From Achromobacter insolitus (lineage in GTDB: Bacteria; Pseudomonadota; Gammaproteobacteria; Burkholderiales; Burkholderiaceae_B): 64,000 bases of DNA. The translations under genes were made by a program, and so were the position numbers. Below the pieces are notes generated by a model. The model did not search any database and was not told the origin of the DNA. It was given only the letters and a program-made list of their open reading frames with translations. Within the stretch, counting starts at the first letter, position 1. The number at the start of each line of letters is the position of its first letter. Location: contig NZ_NJIF01000009.1 of NCBI RefSeq assembly GCF_002209555.1, forward strand, positions 62,001 to 126,000. Direction: 5' to 3'. Of this stretch, positions 17,504 to 26,023 are shown in pieces.

Positions 17504-18023
17504 CGTTGAGCCTCTTTTGCAGGGATCTGGCGTGTTCCAGGTGTGCGAGGAATGCGGGCCGCACCTTGACCAGCAAGGCCTTCAGTTCCGCATTGTGCGC
17601 GCCGGGAATCAGGGTCGTGTCCAGCGCCTGGATTACAGCCTCGTGATAGGCCACTTCGTGGTCGACATAGGCCTTGTCGAAGGCGGCGCCATTCAACCCC
17701 TTGAGCGCGGCCAGGTTCTTGTCGCCGCCTTGTTGCAGGCTGTCGCTGGTCGCGTTCGGTTCAGGCGCGACTTTGAGCTTCTGCACCAGTTCGCTAGCCG
17801 ACTTGTTGACGGCGGAATGATCCGTCACCATCAACGTGGCGAACTCGCGGACATCCTTGTTGCCGGTCTTGTCCCGCGCCAGCTTGCCGGCGTCGATGTC
17901 GACCTGATTGGCCACCACGACAATGGCCGCGATCTGCGGATCCGTCGGCCCATTGCCGTGGGCAAACACGCTGCAGCTGACCAAGGCCAGTGCGTAGAAC
18001 CATCTTGCATGAATCGCTTTCAT
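17496..18023 (-). CDS. exported DUF4142 protein
   Basis: This 175-residue protein has a signal peptide (ARWFYALALVSCSVFA) and a four-helix DUF4142 domain, with typical segments VREFATLMVTDHSAVNKSASELVQKL and AYVDHEVAYHEAVIQALDTTLIPGAHNAELKALL. DUF4142 proteins resemble ferritin-like bundles; His and Glu residues are present but no reaction is established. It is the first gene of the operon with the cupredoxin and the ECF sigma factor. The 125 bp upstream, up to the Lrp-type gene end, must hold the operon promoter, but I cannot place it firmly. Confidence 0.88.
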   Translation of the reverse strand: MKAIHARWFYALALVSCSVFAHGNGPTDPQIAAIVVVANQVDIDAGKLARDKTGNKDVREFATLMVTDHSAVNKSASELVQKLKVAPEPNATSDSLQQGGDKNLAALKGLNGAAFDKAYVDHEVAYHEAVIQALDTTLIPGAHNAELKALLVKVRPAFLAHLEHARSLQKRLNGG

Positions 18024-18148
18024 CTCCGCCCCCGATACGATGGATGCAGGCGCGAAGCCCTCGCCGGGATGGCGTGGCGTCTTGCTTGCATATGGGGTTG
18101 GATGTCGCGAAAACGCGCCGCGTTCCGGCGCAAGGCAGCGCCCGGGAA

Positions 18149-18610
18149 TCAGCCCACCGGCACCGTCATCCCGTACTTGGCTCGATTCAATACCACCAGG
18201 GTGGAAAAGCGCTTGACGTTGGGATTGCCCCAGAAATTGCGTTGGGCAAAGGCCTCGTACTCAGCCATGTCGCGCATGGTGATGGTCAGCACGAAGTCCA
18301 CCTCGCCCGTGACGGACAGGCACTGCATGATTTCCGGCGCGGACTGCATCGCGCGCTTGAATTGGTCGAGTTTGTCGGCGCGCTCGCTCTCCAGCGTCAC
18401 CAGCACGACCATCATGATCGCCCGGCCCACTGCGGCGGGGTCGACCACGGAAACGTCGCCCAGCACGATCTTGGACTCGCGCAGGCGTTTCATCCGGCGC
18501 AGGCACGAGACCGGCGACAGGTTCACGCGCTGCGCAACTTCCTGGCTCGTGCGCTGATTGTCTTCCTGCATGCTTTGCAGGATCTGGAGGTCGAAATCGT
18601 CTAGTTCCAT
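18149..18610 (-). CDS. Lrp/AsnC-family transcriptional regulator
   Basis: This 153-residue regulator has an N-terminal winged helix (DDFDLQILQSMQEDNQRTSQEVAQRVNLSPVSCLRRMKRL) and a C-terminal ligand-binding RAM domain containing AIMMVVLVTLE and a conserved V-T-G-E-V-D-F segment. Members sense amino acids as octamers. It is divergent from a LysE-type exporter gene across 204 bp, a common pairing in which the regulator controls amino-acid export. The amino acid cannot be assigned. Confidence 0.93.
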   Translation of the reverse strand: MELDDFDLQILQSMQEDNQRTSQEVAQRVNLSPVSCLRRMKRLRESKIVLGDVSVVDPAAVGRAIMMVVLVTLESERADKLDQFKRAMQSAPEIMQCLSVTGEVDFVLTITMRDMAEYEAFAQRNFWGNPNVKRFSTLVVLNRAKYGMTVPVG

Positions 18611-18707
18611 AAGGGCCTCGGAACGGGTCTCGGAACGGCTGGAAGCAGGCCGGGAAACGCCCGCGGATAGATTCTAAGCCCGGCTGCGACGGAATCCGAC
18701 CCCATTT

Positions 18708-18722
18708 TGAAGGGAAACTTCA
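18708..18722. promoter_or_regulatory. candidate Lrp-type operator between regulator and exporter
   Basis: The 15-bp sequence TGAAG-GGAAA-CTTCA is an inverted repeat with a purine-rich centre, inside AT-richer sequence in the divergent intergenic region. The length fits the 15-bp sites of Lrp/AsnC regulators. Assignment rests on position and symmetry alone. Confidence 0.4.
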
Positions 18723-18814
18723 TTTCCGCCCGCCGGGATGCAGGAATTTATCTTCCGGCTTGCTTACACTGGAAGCCCTCTGCCCGCGCCGCGGGTACGT
18801 CCCACCCCCGTATC

Positions 18815-19459
18815 ATGCCGTCACTCCAGCTTTTTCTGCTGTTCCTCGCCGCCGACGCGGCGCTCAAACTCACGCCGGGCCCCGACATGGCGCTGACGCT
18901 TTCCCGGGGCATGACGCAGGGCTTCCGCCCTGCCTTCCACAGTGTCCTGGGCAATGTCGCCGCCGGATTCATCCAGGTGCCGGCGGTGGTGCTGGGCCTG
19001 GCTTCGGTGCTGCAGGCATTTCCGTCCCTGTTCATGGGCATCAAGGCGGCCGGAGGCCTGTACCTGGGCTATCTGGGCATCAAGGCCATCATCCGCTGCG
19101 CGCGCTCGGCCGACGTGTCGCTGGCGGCGCGGCCCGGGGACGCGCGCGACGCCTTCTGGCAGGGATTCACGACAAACCTGCTGAATCCCAAGGTGCTGCT
19201 GTTTATGATCGCGTTCCTGCCGCAGTTCACCACGCCCGACAACGGCCCGGTGTGGATACAGATGCTGGTGCTGGGCGTGACGATGAAGGTACTCAGCCTG
19301 CCCTATGGCAGCTTCTTCGCCTACGGCGCCTCGCGCATCCGGGGCTGGGTAGGCCGCAACCCCTGGTTCCTGCGGATGCAGCAGGGCCTGCTCGGTGCCG
19401 TCATGCTCGGCCTGGCCCTGTATGTGCTCTACTCCACCGCCGAACACCTGACGCCCTGA
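18815..19459 (+). CDS. LysE/RhtB-family amino-acid exporter
   Basis: This 214-residue membrane protein has six hydrophobic segments. The family start LFLAADAALKLTPGPDMALTLSRGMTQG carries the conserved TPGP, and GFTTNLLNPKVLLFMIAFLPQF is the second family motif. It would export amino acids or analogues by proton antiport. The frame is open for 36 codons further upstream, but the family N-terminus fits the ATG at 18815. It is divergent from the Lrp-type gene, and an EamA-type exporter follows on the same strand after 73 bp. Confidence 0.92.
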   Translation: MPSLQLFLLFLAADAALKLTPGPDMALTLSRGMTQGFRPAFHSVLGNVAAGFIQVPAVVLGLASVLQAFPSLFMGIKAAGGLYLGYLGIKAIIRCARSADVSLAARPGDARDAFWQGFTTNLLNPKVLLFMIAFLPQFTTPDNGPVWIQMLVLGVTMKVLSLPYGSFFAYGASRIRGWVGRNPWFLRMQQGLLGAVMLGLALYVLYSTAEHLTP

Positions 19460-19532
19460 AACGCCTGACGCCCCCTGCCGTCCCTATAGTCCCCTGCCGT
19501 CCCGATACGTAGCGAGCTTTTCCACCCTTGCC

Positions 19533-20438
19533 ATGACCGCCGCCACCCTGAACACCGGACGCAACGCGTCTTCTTCCACCCTGCTCCCCGTGCTGTCGCT
19601 GATCGGCGCGATGGCCTCGCTGTGCGTGGGCACCTCGTTTGCCAAGTCGCTCTTTCCCATGGTGGGCGCCCAAGGCACGACCGCCTACCGGATCGCCATC
19701 GGCGCGCTGATCCTGGTGGCGATCTGGCGCCCGTGGCGCTTTCCGCTGACGCGCCAGGCGGCGGCCAAGATCGCGCTGTATGGCGTGACGCTGGCCTGCA
19801 TGAACCTGCTGTTCTACATGGCCCTGCGCACGCTGCCGCTGGGCGTGGCCATCGCCATCGAGTTCATCGGCCCGTTGACCCTGGCGGTGGCACTGTCACG
19901 TCGCGCCATCGACTTCGTCTGGATCGGCTGCGCCATCGCCGGCCTGGTGCTGCTGATTCCCACGGGGCAATCGGTGCATGACCTGGATCCCGTCGGCATC
20001 GCCTTTGCACTGGGCGCGGCGGTGTGCTGGGCGCTCTACATCATCTTCGGCAAGATGGCCGGCAACGTGCATGGCGGACAGGCCACGTCGCTCGGGCTGA
20101 CGGCGGCGACGCTGGTGGCGCTGCCCATCGGCGCGGCGCATGCCGGCACGGCCCTGCTGGATCCGACCTTGATCCTGGCCGGCATTGCGGTGGGCGTGCT
20201 GTCCAGTGCCTTGCCCTATTCGCTGGAAATGGTGGCGTTGCGGCGCCTGCCGCAAAAGACTTTCGGCGTGCTGCTGAGCATGGAGCCCGCCATGGGTGCG
20301 CTGGCAGGTGTAATCGTACTGAACGAACAGCTGTCGCAAACGCAATGGCTGGCCATCTGCGGCATCATCGTGGCTTCCGCGGGCTGCGCCGCCACGGCCC
20401 GACGGCAAAATACCGCCCCCACGCCCGCGCCGGATTGA
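19533..20438 (+). CDS. EamA/RhtA-like drug-metabolite transporter
   Basis: This 301-residue protein has ten predicted membrane helices in two EamA repeats, with segments such as MASLCVGTSFAKSLFPMVGAQGTTAYRIAIGALIL and MEPAMGALAGVIVLNEQLSQTQWLAICGIIVASAG. The sequence resembles RhtA-type threonine/homoserine exporters, which agrees with its position after a LysE-type exporter, but substrates vary widely in this family. It starts 73 bp after the LysE gene and converges on a hypothetical gene. Confidence 0.88.
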   Translation: MTAATLNTGRNASSSTLLPVLSLIGAMASLCVGTSFAKSLFPMVGAQGTTAYRIAIGALILVAIWRPWRFPLTRQAAAKIALYGVTLACMNLLFYMALRTLPLGVAIAIEFIGPLTLAVALSRRAIDFVWIGCAIAGLVLLIPTGQSVHDLDPVGIAFALGAAVCWALYIIFGKMAGNVHGGQATSLGLTAATLVALPIGAAHAGTALLDPTLILAGIAVGVLSSALPYSLEMVALRRLPQKTFGVLLSMEPAMGALAGVIVLNEQLSQTQWLAICGIIVASAGCAATARRQNTAPTPAPD

Positions 20439-20475
20439 GCGCGGACGCGCGTCGCCGCCGCGGTCCGATGCCGCT

Positions 20476-21051
20476 TCAGCCGAATCCGATCTCGCGCTGG
20501 GGCGGCGCCAACGGGTCGAAGTCTTCCCAGTGGTTGTTGCGCCAGCGGCCGTTGGCATGTTCCACGTCCGCGCCGCCGGCGTCACGCAGGATGCGGCACG
20601 CCAGCATTTCACGCTGCGGCCGTGTGCGCACGGCAACCATCACCCCGGCCTGGCGGATCTCGGCATGCGAATCGGGGTTGAAGTGGCCATGCTGGGTGCT
20701 GCCGTGGCCCGTCACCCACAAAGCGCCGAACAGCGATCCCAGATAGGCGCCCACCCCGGCGGCGGCCAGGATCAGCGGCGTGGAGTCGCTGATCTCGGAC
20801 ATCACGAACCCGCCAAACACCGCAAAGCCGGCCCCTACGGCGCCGGCGCCCAGGAACGCCCCGATGTCGGCGCGCCCCGAGTCCGGGTCGGAACGGCGGT
20901 CGCCACCCAAGGGATAGCGGCCATGCTCGCCCGCCGGATTCACGTAGAAGGTGTTGATGTCCCAGTGGGGAAAGCCACTGGCCGAGAGACGCTCGGCCGC
21001 GGCCTGCGCCGCCTCGAAACCTTCGAACCGGGCTGCTACGATCAGAGACAT
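20476..21051 (-). CDS. hypothetical protein with glycine-rich membrane segment
   Basis: I do not recognise the family firmly. The 191-residue protein starts with a short soluble domain (MSLIVAARFEGFEAAQAAAERLSASGF) like the fold in general-stress proteins of the YflT/17M type. Two Gly/Ala-rich hydrophobic stretches (DIGAFLGAGAVGAGFAVFGGFV and LILAAAGVGAYLGSLFGAL) could form a helical hairpin with glycine-zipper spacing. A second soluble part follows with VMVAVRTRPQREMLACRILRDAGG. It stands alone, convergent with the EamA gene. A stress-related membrane role is a guess. Confidence 0.75.
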   Translation of the reverse strand: MSLIVAARFEGFEAAQAAAERLSASGFPHWDINTFYVNPAGEHGRYPLGGDRRSDPDSGRADIGAFLGAGAVGAGFAVFGGFVMSEISDSTPLILAAAGVGAYLGSLFGALWVTGHGSTQHGHFNPDSHAEIRQAGVMVAVRTRPQREMLACRILRDAGGADVEHANGRWRNNHWEDFDPLAPPQREIGFG

Positions 21052-21163
21052 GATGTGCTCCTTGCCCGGGCTGCCGGGCAGGATGTACGTGCCTTTATCG
21101 TACGCCCGCGCCGTGCTCGCGCGCGCGCCGGTTACACCTTGCGGCGGCTGTTACCGTCCGCCG

Positions 21164-22141
21164 TCATTGAGCGGAAATGTTCTTGCTCCGGATCACCGCG
21201 CCCCAACGCTCGTATTCCTTGCGTGCGTAATCCGCGAAGGCCTGCGGAGTGCTTCCCGTGGGCTCCATGCCCTGCAGCTTGAGCTGTTCGGCCACCTCAG
21301 GCGAACGCAAGGCCTGCGCGATTGCCCCGCTTAGTTTTTCGACCACCGGAGCGGGCGTGCCGGCAGGCGCAACCACGCCCTGCCAGGCGGCCGCCTCAAA
21401 GGCCGGGCCACCCGCCTCGGCGAATGTGGGCACTTGCGGCAATTGCCCGGAACGCTGCGCGGCCGGCACCGCGATGGCACGCAACTTGCCCGCCTGGATC
21501 AGCGGACGGGCGGCGGCCAGGTCGGCCATCATCATCGGCACCACGCCAGCAGCCACGTCCTGCAGGGCGGGCGGCGTGCCCTTGTACGGAATGGCCGTGG
21601 CCCGGCCCTGGATGGTATCCAGAAAAAGCTCCATGGCAAGGTGATGGGGGCTGCCCACGCCCAGCGATGCGTAGCTGCCCGGCTTGTCGCGCTTGAGATA
21701 AGCCTTCACGTCCGCCAGCGTATGCATCGAAGAATCCGGCGACACGACCAGCACGATGGGCAGCGATACCAGCGTGGAAACCGGCGTCAGATCCTTTCCC
21801 GGGTCGTAGGGCAGCTTCTGGTATAGCCAGGGATTCAGTGCCAGCGTGCTCATTCCTGCGGTCAACAGCGTGTAGCCGTCGGGCGCGGCACGAGCGGTTT
21901 CCTGCGCGGCGACGATCGTGGCAGCGCCCGGCCGGTTTTCCACGACAACCGGTTGTCCCAGCGCATCGCCCACGTGCTTGGCGACGATGCGGGTCGCGAT
22001 GTCGCTGCCACCGCCCGCGCTGAATGGCACCAGCCAGCGGATCGGATGGTCCGGAAACCCGGCCGCGGCCTGGCCGGCAATGGCTGAAAACCCGGTCAAC
22101 GCCGCCGCGAGCAAGGCCCGCCGCACTACGCCTTTGAACAT
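21164..22141 (-). CDS. Bug-family (TctC-like) periplasmic solute receptor
   Basis: This 325-residue tripartite-tricarboxylate receptor has a signal peptide (LLAAALTGFSAIAGQAAA) and the family start FPDHPIRWLVPFSAGGGSDIATRIVAKHV. The conserved GQPVVVENRPGAATIVAAQ and PDGYTLL follow. Bug proteins bind carboxylates, amino acids or small aromatic acids. I start at 22141, after GAGGAG, rather than eight codons upstream. No TctA/TctB membrane partner is nearby. It is the last gene of the putative HMG catabolic operon, 104 bp beyond the isomerase gene, so it may bind the same substrate. Confidence 0.92.
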   Translation of the reverse strand: MFKGVVRRALLAAALTGFSAIAGQAAAGFPDHPIRWLVPFSAGGGSDIATRIVAKHVGDALGQPVVVENRPGAATIVAAQETARAAPDGYTLLTAGMSTLALNPWLYQKLPYDPGKDLTPVSTLVSLPIVLVVSPDSSMHTLADVKAYLKRDKPGSYASLGVGSPHHLAMELFLDTIQGRATAIPYKGTPPALQDVAAGVVPMMMADLAAARPLIQAGKLRAIAVPAAQRSGQLPQVPTFAEAGGPAFEAAAWQGVVAPAGTPAPVVEKLSGAIAQALRSPEVAEQLKLQGMEPTGSTPQAFADYARKEYERWGAVIRSKNISAQ

Positions 22142-22245
22142 GTCGCGCTCTCCTCGCTTGCCCATTTATTTAACATATTAATGATTTATTATCCGACCCG
22201 AAGCGTCCGCGCACATCACCGGAAAAACCCGAAGTCCCGCGGACC

Positions 22246-23031
22246 TCAGGTACGGGCGGCGGACAACCAGCGCAGGCCGGCCGAGGTGCCGGCGGCAGGA
22301 CGGTACTCGCAGCCTATCCAGCCGCTGTACCGCAGTTCGCGCAACACGTCGAACACCCAGCCATAGTCCAGTTCGCCGCGATCGGGCTCCTGGCGCAGCG
22401 GCACCCCGGCGATCTGCAGATGGCCGACCCGCCCGGTGGGCAAGTATTCGCGCAACTTCATGGTGACGTCGCCCTCGACGATCTGGCAGTGGTAGAGATC
22501 CATCTGCACTTTCAGATTGGGCGCGTTGACGGCTTGCACAACGGCGTGCGCGTCGTCCTGGCGGTTCAGGAAATAGCCGGGAATATCGCGGGTATTGATC
22601 GGCTCGATCAGCACGGTGACCCCGGCCGAGCGCGCCTGGCGCGCCGCCCAATCCAGGTTCTCGCGGTAGCAATCCAGCATGGCCTCGCGCGACGCGTCGG
22701 GTGGGACCAGGCCCGCCATCACATGGATGTTCTGACAAGCCAGCGCCGTGGCATAGCACAGCGCCTGCTCAATGCCCGCCTGGAACTCCTCCTGCCGACC
22801 CGGCAAGGCAGCCAGGCCGCGTTCGCCGCGCGCGGCAACGCCGGGCGGCGCATTGAAGAGCACCTGGGTGACGCCCGCCGCGTCCATGCGCTCGCGCACG
22901 AAGGCGGCGGGCGCCTCGTAGGGAAACATGCATTCCACCCCGGTGTACCCGTCCGCCGCAGCGGCCGCGTAGCGATCCAGGAACGCGTGTTCCGTGTACA
23001 TCATCGAAAGATTGGCGGCGAACTTCAACAT
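22246..23031 (-). CDS. hydroxypyruvate isomerase/OtnI-like TIM-barrel protein
   Basis: This 261-residue sugar-phosphate-isomerase-type TIM barrel has the family signature [11 protein letters not shown] near the N-terminus, catalytic-site segments [18 protein letters not shown] and [17 protein letters not shown], and a C-terminal [16 protein letters not shown]. It is clearly paralogous to the OtnI protein at 51280-52065 over its whole length. I chose 23031 for its GGAG sequence and family N-terminus. Its place behind HMG-CoA lyase is odd, since no tetronate genes are near. The substrate may be another hydroxy-oxo acid. Confidence 0.88.
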   Translation of the reverse strand: MLKFAANLSMMYTEHAFLDRYAAAAADGYTGVECMFPYEAPAAFVRERMDAAGVTQVLFNAPPGVAARGERGLAALPGRQEEFQAGIEQALCYATALACQNIHVMAGLVPPDASREAMLDCYRENLDWAARQARSAGVTVLIEPINTRDIPGYFLNRQDDAHAVVQAVNAPNLKVQMDLYHCQIVEGDVTMKLREYLPTGRVGHLQIAGVPLRQEPDRGELDYGWVFDVLRELRYSGWIGCEYRPAAGTSAGLRWLSAART

Positions 23032-23125
23032 GGCGGGCTCCGGACCAGGCGGCATGCATGGAAATTAGCACACGCGCCCGGCCTGCCCTCGCCGTCATAT
23101 CAAGCGCCCAGATCGGGCGCCGAAT

Positions 23126-24079
23126 TCAAGCGCCAAAGTCTGGCGCCGGGTGCAGGGTCAGGCGCGGCCCCGCCTTGAGCAGCTGGCTGGGGATGTCATG
23201 CCCCACCAGCGCGGGCAAGGTCGCCGAGATACCCAGTATGGCGTCCAGGTCCACGCCAGTGTCGTAGCCCATCAACTCAAGCATGTGCACCAGCTCTTCC
23301 GTGCAGACATTGCCGCTGGCACCGGGTGCATAGGGGCAACCGCCCAGGCCGCCCAGCGACGCGTCGAAGCGGTCGATACCGGCTTCGATGGCCATCAGGG
23401 TGTTGGCCAGCGCCATGCCGCGCGTATTGTGGAAATGCATGGTCGTGGTCAGGCCGGGGAACAGCTTGCGGACCTCGCGGCCGATCTTGCCGACCTGCGT
23501 GGGATAGGCCATGCCGGTGGTGTCGCACAGCGTCACGCCGTCCACGCCCAGCGCGGCAAAGCGTCCCACCAGTTCGAATACCTCGAAGGCGTTGATGTCG
23601 CCTTCCATGGGGCAGCCGAATACCGTGGACAGAGACACATTGATGGCGACCCGGCTGCCGCGGACCGCGTTGACCACATCGCTCAATTGTTCGAATGACT
23701 GCTCGCGCGTCATGCGCAGGTTGGCGCGATTGTGGGTCTCGCTGACCGACATCACCAGGTTGACCTCGTCAACCTTGCACTCAAGCGCCCGCTGCGCGCC
23801 GCGCACGTTCGGCACCAGCACCGTATAGACGACGTCCGGATGACGCTCGATTTCGTGCATCACGACTTCGGCATCGCGCAAGGCCGGGATCGCCTTGGGC
23901 GAGGTAAAGGAAGTCGCCTCGATCTTGGCGAAACCACTGGTGGACAGCCGGTTGATGAATGCGATCTTGTCCTGCGTTTCGATGAACTGCTTTTCGTTCT
24001 GGAAGCCGTCGCGGGGCGCGACCTCCTGGATGTACAGCCGCTGGCGGCTGGCGTTGGTTCCGGGGTTGGTCATATTCAT
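23126..24079 (-). CDS. mvaB: hydroxymethylglutaryl-CoA lyase
   Basis: This 317-residue TIM-barrel lyase cleaves 3-hydroxy-3-methylglutaryl-CoA to acetyl-CoA and acetoacetate. The N-terminal VAPRDGFQNEKQFIETQDKIAFINRL has the conserved RDG and Q. The metal site is HFHNTRGMALANTL, and the catalytic cysteine loop is GGLGGCPYAPGASGNVCTEE. Close relatives act on other 3-hydroxyacyl-CoA esters. It starts 11 bp after the CaiB-type CoA-transferase gene, which would supply its CoA thioester. Confidence 0.92.
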   Translation of the reverse strand: MNMTNPGTNASRQRLYIQEVAPRDGFQNEKQFIETQDKIAFINRLSTSGFAKIEATSFTSPKAIPALRDAEVVMHEIERHPDVVYTVLVPNVRGAQRALECKVDEVNLVMSVSETHNRANLRMTREQSFEQLSDVVNAVRGSRVAINVSLSTVFGCPMEGDINAFEVFELVGRFAALGVDGVTLCDTTGMAYPTQVGKIGREVRKLFPGLTTTMHFHNTRGMALANTLMAIEAGIDRFDASLGGLGGCPYAPGASGNVCTEELVHMLELMGYDTGVDLDAILGISATLPALVGHDIPSQLLKAGPRLTLHPAPDFGA

Positions 24080-24090
24080 GGCCGCTTTCC

Positions 24091-25281
24091 TCAGATGATG
24101 CCGCGCGCGCGCCAGTCCTGGCGTTGCGCCTCGTCTATGCCCAGGCCGCCCAGCACCTCGTCGGTGTCCTGGCCCAGCGCCGGCGCGGAGCTGCGCACTT
24201 CGCCCGGGGTTTCCGACAATTTGGGCACGATGCCCGGCACCTGCACCGGCGTGCCGTCGGGCAGCGCGCCATCCAGGATCATGCCGCGCGCCCGGTAATG
24301 CGGGTCGGCCGCGATGTCGGCCACGTCATAGATCTTCCCGGCCGGAATCTGCCCATCGTTCAAGCGCGCCAGCACCTCGTCCAGCGGATGCTGGCCCGTC
24401 CATTGCGAAATCGCGTCATCCAGCATGACCACATGCTTCACGCGGCCGGCGTTGTTCGCCAGCTCGGGGGCCTCGGCCAGGTCAAGCCTGCCGATCACAC
24501 CCATCAGCCGCTTGAAGATGCTGTCGCCGTTACCGGCGATCAGCACATATTTGTTGTCCTGGCAGCGGTAGGCATTGCTGGGCGCGATGCCCGGCAGACT
24601 GCTGCCGGCGGGTTGGCGGATCTCTCCGAACACCGAGTATTCCGGCAGCAGGCTTTCCATCATGTTGAATACGGATTCGTACAGCGCCACGTCGATCATC
24701 TGGCCGGTGCCGTTCTGGTCGCGGGCGCGCAGCGCCAGCAGGATGCCGATGACCCCGTGCAACGCCGACAGCGAATCGCCGATGGACACCCCGACGCGTA
24801 CCGGGGTGCGGTCCGGCTCGCCGCTCAGGTGGCGCAAGCCGCCCATGGCTTCACCGATTGCGCCGAAGCCGGGCAGATCACGGTACGGGCCGGTCTGGCC
24901 ATAGCCCGACACGCGCAGCATCACCAGGCGCGGATTGATGGCGCGCAGTTCCTCCCACCCCAGTCCCCAGCCTTCCATGGTGCCGGGCTTGAAGTTCTCG
25001 ACCACCACGTCGATGTCCTTGACCAGCGTCCGGATCAGATCCTGCGCCTCGGGCTTGCGCAGGTCCAGGCTGACCGACTTCTTGTTGCGCGACTGAACCT
25101 GCCACCAGACGGACGTACCGTCGTGGATCAGGCGCCAGTTGCGCAGCGGATCGCCCTTGCCGGGCGGCTCGATCTTGATGACCTCGGCGCCGAATTCGCC
25201 CAGCATCTTGGCGGCGAACGGTCCGGCGATCAGCTGGCCCAATTCCAGCACTCGGATTCCGCTCAATGGTTTGGATGACAT
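24091..25281 (-). CDS. CaiB/BaiF (class III) CoA-transferase
   Basis: This 396-residue class III CoA-transferase has the start GIRVLELGQLIAGPFAAKMLGEFGAEVIKIEPPGKGDPLR. The conserved SRNKKSVSLDL and the active-site Asp in VGVSIGDSLSALHG are near residue 160. Such enzymes move CoA between acids through an aspartyl anhydride. Relatives include the human succinate-hydroxymethylglutarate CoA-transferase (SUGCT), and the adjacent HMG-CoA lyase gene suggests the same substrate here. The pairing is seen in the sequence; the substrate is inference. Confidence 0.93.
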   Translation of the reverse strand: MSSKPLSGIRVLELGQLIAGPFAAKMLGEFGAEVIKIEPPGKGDPLRNWRLIHDGTSVWWQVQSRNKKSVSLDLRKPEAQDLIRTLVKDIDVVVENFKPGTMEGWGLGWEELRAINPRLVMLRVSGYGQTGPYRDLPGFGAIGEAMGGLRHLSGEPDRTPVRVGVSIGDSLSALHGVIGILLALRARDQNGTGQMIDVALYESVFNMMESLLPEYSVFGEIRQPAGSSLPGIAPSNAYRCQDNKYVLIAGNGDSIFKRLMGVIGRLDLAEAPELANNAGRVKHVVMLDDAISQWTGQHPLDEVLARLNDGQIPAGKIYDVADIAADPHYRARGMILDGALPDGTPVQVPGIVPKLSETPGEVRSSAPALGQDTDEVLGGLGIDEAQRQDWRARGII

Positions 25282-25291
25282 GATTGCCTCG

Positions 25292-26014
25292 TCAGCTCTT
25301 GTGTTTGCCCAGATAGGCCTCGCGCACGCGCTCGCTGGCCAACAACTCCTGGCCCGTGCCCTCCATCACGATGGAGCCCACTTCCAGGACATATGCGCGG
25401 TCGGAAATCGCCAACGCCTGATTGGCCATCTGCTCGACCAGCAGAATCGTCATGCCGCGCTCTTTCAGCGACTTGATGATCTTGAAAATCTCGGCCACGA
25501 TCAGCGGTGCCAGGCCGAGCGAAGGCTCGTCCAGCATCAGGATGCGCGGCTTGCTCATCAGCGCGCGGCAGATCGCCAGCATCTGCTGTTCGCCGCCCGA
25601 CAGCGTGCCCGCGTACTGGTCGCGCCGTTCTTTCAGGCGCGGGAACATCGCGAAGCAGTTCTCGATTTCCGCGGCCAGTTCGGCGGGTGACTCCTTGCGC
25701 AGGAAGGCGCCCAGCATCAGGTTGTCGTGGACGGTCTGGTCAGGGAACACCTGGCGGCCTTCGGGCACATGGGCAATGCCCAGCCCGACGCGCTTGTGTG
25801 CGCTGACTCCGCCCATGTCCTGCCCGGCGAACGCGATGTCGCCGGTGGATTTCTCGATGCCCGACAAGGCGCGCATCATGGTGCTCTTGCCTGCGCCATT
25901 GCCGCCGATGATGGTCACGATCTCGTTCGTGTCCACATGCAGCGACACCTGCTTCAGGACATTGACGGCGCCATAGCTCACCGCCAGGTTCTTGATGTCC
26001 AGTAAACGGCTCAT
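25292..26014 (-). CDS. livF: branched-chain-type ABC transporter ATP-binding protein LivF
   Basis: This 240-residue ATPase has Walker A GGNGAGKST, signature LSGGEQQML and Walker B PRILMLDEPSLGLAP, in the LivF subtype. It works with the LivG domain of the neighbouring fusion protein to power import through the LivH and LivM domains. A GGAG sequence precedes the start, and the gene follows the livMG fusion after 9 bp. The substrate is probably that of the surrounding catabolic operon, not necessarily a branched-chain amino acid. Confidence 0.94.
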   Translation of the reverse strand: MSRLLDIKNLAVSYGAVNVLKQVSLHVDTNEIVTIIGGNGAGKSTMMRALSGIEKSTGDIAFAGQDMGGVSAHKRVGLGIAHVPEGRQVFPDQTVHDNLMLGAFLRKESPAELAAEIENCFAMFPRLKERRDQYAGTLSGGEQQMLAICRALMSKPRILMLDEPSLGLAPLIVAEIFKIIKSLKERGMTILLVEQMANQALAISDRAYVLEVGSIVMEGTGQELLASERVREAYLGKHKS

Positions 26015-26023
26015 TGCGGTCTC

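Noticed and set aside
18024..18148. ECF-type promoter (GGAAC) before the DUF4142-cupredoxin-sigma operon
   Set aside because: A GGAAC is present on the minus strand but no convincing -10 partner at the right distance was found.
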